From positions 1 to 64,000 of the forward strand of contig JAKPGJ010000036.1 in NCBI GenBank assembly GCA_029550965.1: 64,000 nucleotides of DNA. The letters run 5' to 3'. Below are positions 62,010 through 64,000 of the stretch, in pieces (position 1 is the stretch's first letter; every line of letters begins with the position of its first letter). The position numbers and the translations under genes are program-made. The notes below the pieces were generated by a model. That model ran no database searches and was not told where the DNA came from. It worked only from the letters and a program-made list of their open reading frames with translations. Source of the DNA: Bacillota bacterium (GTDB lineage: Bacteria > Bacillota > Clostridia > Oscillospirales > CAG-382).

Positions 62010-64000
62010 CTATACGGTTTGCGTCTCTAAATATTCGTCAATCGCAGACTCTAAAATTTCCAGCGCTTCGTCCGGGTCATAGACCGGCGTGGTGAAATCC
62101 TTGCCTTCCCTGCGCCGAATAATCGCTCCGGCCGACTGGAAATGACCGCCGCCGCCCAACAGCTTGGCGATGTTAATGACGTTGACCGAGCCGTCGGAGC
62201 GCGCGGAAAGATGAAAACCGTTGTCCGTAATATACAGCACAAACGAAGCGTTGATATTCTCGATGCCGATTAATTGTTCGGCAGCTTTAGAAGCCGCGAC
62301 TTTGTTGTCGGGGTTCGCGTCGGCGTCATATACCGAGATCGCGAAATGCTCTTTATAGACCATAAAGTTGTTCACGATATCGTTTACCCGGTTGAACTCG
62401 TCCACCGAGGATTTAAACAGCAGGCGCGTTTTTCCCGCGTCCGCGCCCTCGCTTCTGAGATACGAGCAGGCGTTGAAGGTGCGCGTGCCGGTATCTCTTG
62501 AGAAGTTCTGCGTGTCGAGCAGAATGCCCGCGAGCAGAATCTGCGCTTCCTCCGGCCTTAGCGTGTTTGGGGGCAGCGCGAGCTCGAGAATCTCGCAGAC
62601 CAGTTCCGAAGCGCTCGAAGCGGTCGGGTCGATGTTCGGCGGCTGCAGAACCTGCGCGCCCAGCGGGTCTCTCAGCGCGTGGTGGTCGATGATGATTACC
62701 CGCTGCGCGTTTTCATAAATATGCGGCGCCTCAAAGATTTCAGGCGTGCTCGCGTCGCTGATAATCACCAGCGTATCGGGCGTCAGCAACTCCTGACCGT
62801 AAACCGAATCGACGAACAAATCCTGATATTCGGGAATGTCTTTGAGCAGCTCAAAAATCTGCTTGATGCTGTACTCATACTTATCGACGACGATGTTGAC
62901 CTTGATGCCGAGATAGCGGACCAGCTTCGCAAGGCCGATGTTGGACGCGATGGAATCGAAATCGGCTCTTGAATGTCCCATAATCAGTACGTTGCTGGAT
63001 TTCGGGATATGGTGCAAAAGCAAATCCTTGCACACTCTTGAGCGGATTCGCGTTTGTTTTTGCACCGCTTTGTTTCTGCCGCCGTAGCTGACCTCGCCGT
63101 CCGCGGTTTTCACGACCGCCTGCGCGCCGCCCCGCTGCAGCGCCGACTGCAATGCGCTCTGCGCTGACGCGTGTTTGTCGGCCAGCGAGCCGGTGGGCGC
63201 GGAAACGCCGATGGAGATGGTCAGCGGGATGACGGAATCCTCCGCAGTGGCCATAACGACCTTGTCAAGAATGTCAAACCTGCTCTTGATCATGCCGTCA
63301 AGATAGCGGTACTCAAACTGCATGATGTATTTGTCGCGGTCGTACTCGGTCAGAATCGCCTTTATGCTTCTTGCCCATTCGTTGAGAACGGTGCTGATTT
63401 TCGCCGAGGTCATTTTGTTCTTTTCCTCGAACTCCTGCCCGATCTCCGAGCTGTTGTCAACGACGATATGCGCGACCAATACGTTGCTGTCGGCAAACTC
63501 TTTCTGCAACGCGTTAATCTCCGTCCGGTTGTACCAGATGGTCGCGAACTGTTTTTTCTGTGCGTTGTCCATGCTGATGATATGAACCCGAAAATCAGCA
63601 TAGGACGTCTTTATTTCGATGAAATCCTCGTAATTCTTATACGAATTATACAGATTCGAAAAGCTCAAAAGCCCGCCGAACAGCTCGCCGCTAAAATGAT
63701 TCAGTTTTACGCCCTTTGTTTCCTCAAGGGATAAAAAATCCTTGTTAAACCAGGTAAAACGGTTGTCCTCGTTGATAATCGCAATCGGCATGTCCAGCTT
63801 CGTAATCAGCGTGCGCAGAAGCGGCATGGAAGCCGTCGTGCTGCCGTCCAGCATTTTGTTTTTCCGTTCGGCGCCGGACCACAGCAGGATGAATCCGAAG
63901 TAAAGGAGGGTTAAGAGCAGCAGAATGTATTTTGCCTTATTGTCGGTCAGAAAGCCGATGACGGTAAAAGCCGCAAGCAGCGCCGAGGCGACCGTCTCGC
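62010..64000 (-). CDS. gdpP: Cyclic-di-AMP phosphodiesterase GdpP (5' end outside window)
   Basis: At least 662 residues; the frame stays open to the window edge, so the true start is upstream and the internal Met at 63854 is not the start. Visible order: membrane segments ([15 protein letters not shown] and [17 protein letters not shown]), a PAS-like domain (~[19 protein letters not shown]), a degenerate GGDEF domain (no GGDEF signature), and DHH-DHHA1 phosphoesterase domains. The latter carry [37 protein letters not shown] and [13 protein letters not shown]. It hydrolyses c-di-AMP to pApA in Firmicutes, controlling potassium and osmotic balance. First visible gene of the rplI-dnaB-tilS-ftsH run; 29 bases before rplI. 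Confidence 0.94.
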   Translation of the reverse strand, partial: ETVASALLAAFTVIGFLTDNKAKYILLLLTLLYFGFILLWSGAERKNKMLDGSTTASMPLLRTLITKLDMPIAIINEDNRFTWFNKDFLSLEETKGVKLNHFSGELFGGLLSFSNLYNSYKNYEDFIEIKTSYADFRVHIISMDNAQKKQFATIWYNRTEINALQKEFADSNVLVAHIVVDNSSEIGQEFEEKNKMTSAKISTVLNEWARSIKAILTEYDRDKYIMQFEYRYLDGMIKSRFDILDKVVMATAEDSVIPLTISIGVSAPTGSLADKHASAQSALQSALQRGGAQAVVKTADGEVSYGGRNKAVQKQTRIRSRVCKDLLLHHIPKSSNVLIMGHSRADFDSIASNIGLAKLVRYLGIKVNIVVDKYEYSIKQIFELLKDIPEYQDLFVDSVYGQELLTPDTLVIISDASTPEIFEAPHIYENAQRVIIIDHHALRDPLGAQVLQPPNIDPTASSASELVCEILELALPPNTLRPEEAQILLAGILLDTQNFSRDTGTRTFNACSYLRSEGADAGKTRLLFKSSVDEFNRVNDIVNNFMVYKEHFAISVYDADANPDNKVAASKAAEQLIGIENINASFVLYITDNGFHLSARSDGSVNVINIAKLLGGGGHFQSAGAIIRRREGKDFTTPVYDPDEALEILESAIDEYLETQTV

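Overview
The window is chromosomal DNA from an anaerobic, spore-forming Firmicute of the class Clostridia, probably in the Oscillospirales/Ruminococcaceae sphere. Evidence for spores: spoVAC-spoVAD-spoVAE, sigG and yunB. Evidence for a plant-polymer-rich habitat such as gut or rumen: a lipoprotein with a dockerin-like segment, a GH127 enzyme, an aldose epimerase and a large GHL10-type lipoprotein. The species assignment is inference; no rRNA or tRNA gene is seen.

Layout. 1-8.5 kb: truncated IS30-type transposase, GT4 glycosyltransferase, an ACP/acyl-CoA ligase pair, the spoVA trio, a two-component system and a small Fe-S protein. 8.5-20.4 kb, minus strand: a nearly complete de novo purine operon, purE-purC-purF-purM-purN-purO-purH-purD-purL (purB absent). 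It has a separate archaeal-type IMP cyclohydrolase beside a stand-alone AICAR transformylase, and a leader region with a 43-codon ORF overlapping a terminator. 20.5-26.8 kb, minus: argG, the dockerin/DUF4127 lipoprotein, GH127 and galM. 27-31.4 kb, plus: an SOS operon with two LexA-type boxes, a Y-family polymerase, an SRAP protein, then a degenerate ABC ATPase and a membrane protein with a signal-peptidase-like but serine-less tail. 31.4-38.5 kb, plus: an aromatic amino acid operon aroF-aroB-aroA-aroC-pheA-aroEK behind a Phe/Tyr-rich leader peptide and terminator. 38.5-44.8 kb: MacB-type ABC transporter, phosphoesterase, nitroreductase, cytidine deaminase, Gfo/Idh oxidoreductase and GDPD. 44.9-52.5 kb: GHL10 lipoprotein, unknown zinc-ribbon membrane protein, second two-component system, GNAT. 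52.7-56.6 kb: sigG with a SigF-type promoter, DUF3006 protein, yunB, SpoU methyltransferase, DHHW-like protein. 56.7-64 kb, minus: gdpP-rplI-dnaB-tilS-ftsH housekeeping operon; gdpP runs off the window.

Across the window a dispersed family of heptanucleotide tandem arrays (TAAGARR or its complement) lies between purC and purF (two arms in opposite orientation), between galM and dinB, and in a degenerate form between rplI and dnaB. The points most worth a second look are the SOS-linked pseudo-ABC/pseudo-peptidase pair, the aromatic leader peptide, the purine leader and the heptamer arrays.

Start codons were reassigned wherever a ribosome binding site contradicted the longest reading frame. 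Promoters are sequence matches only. Homology statements rest on motif recognition, not on database searches.
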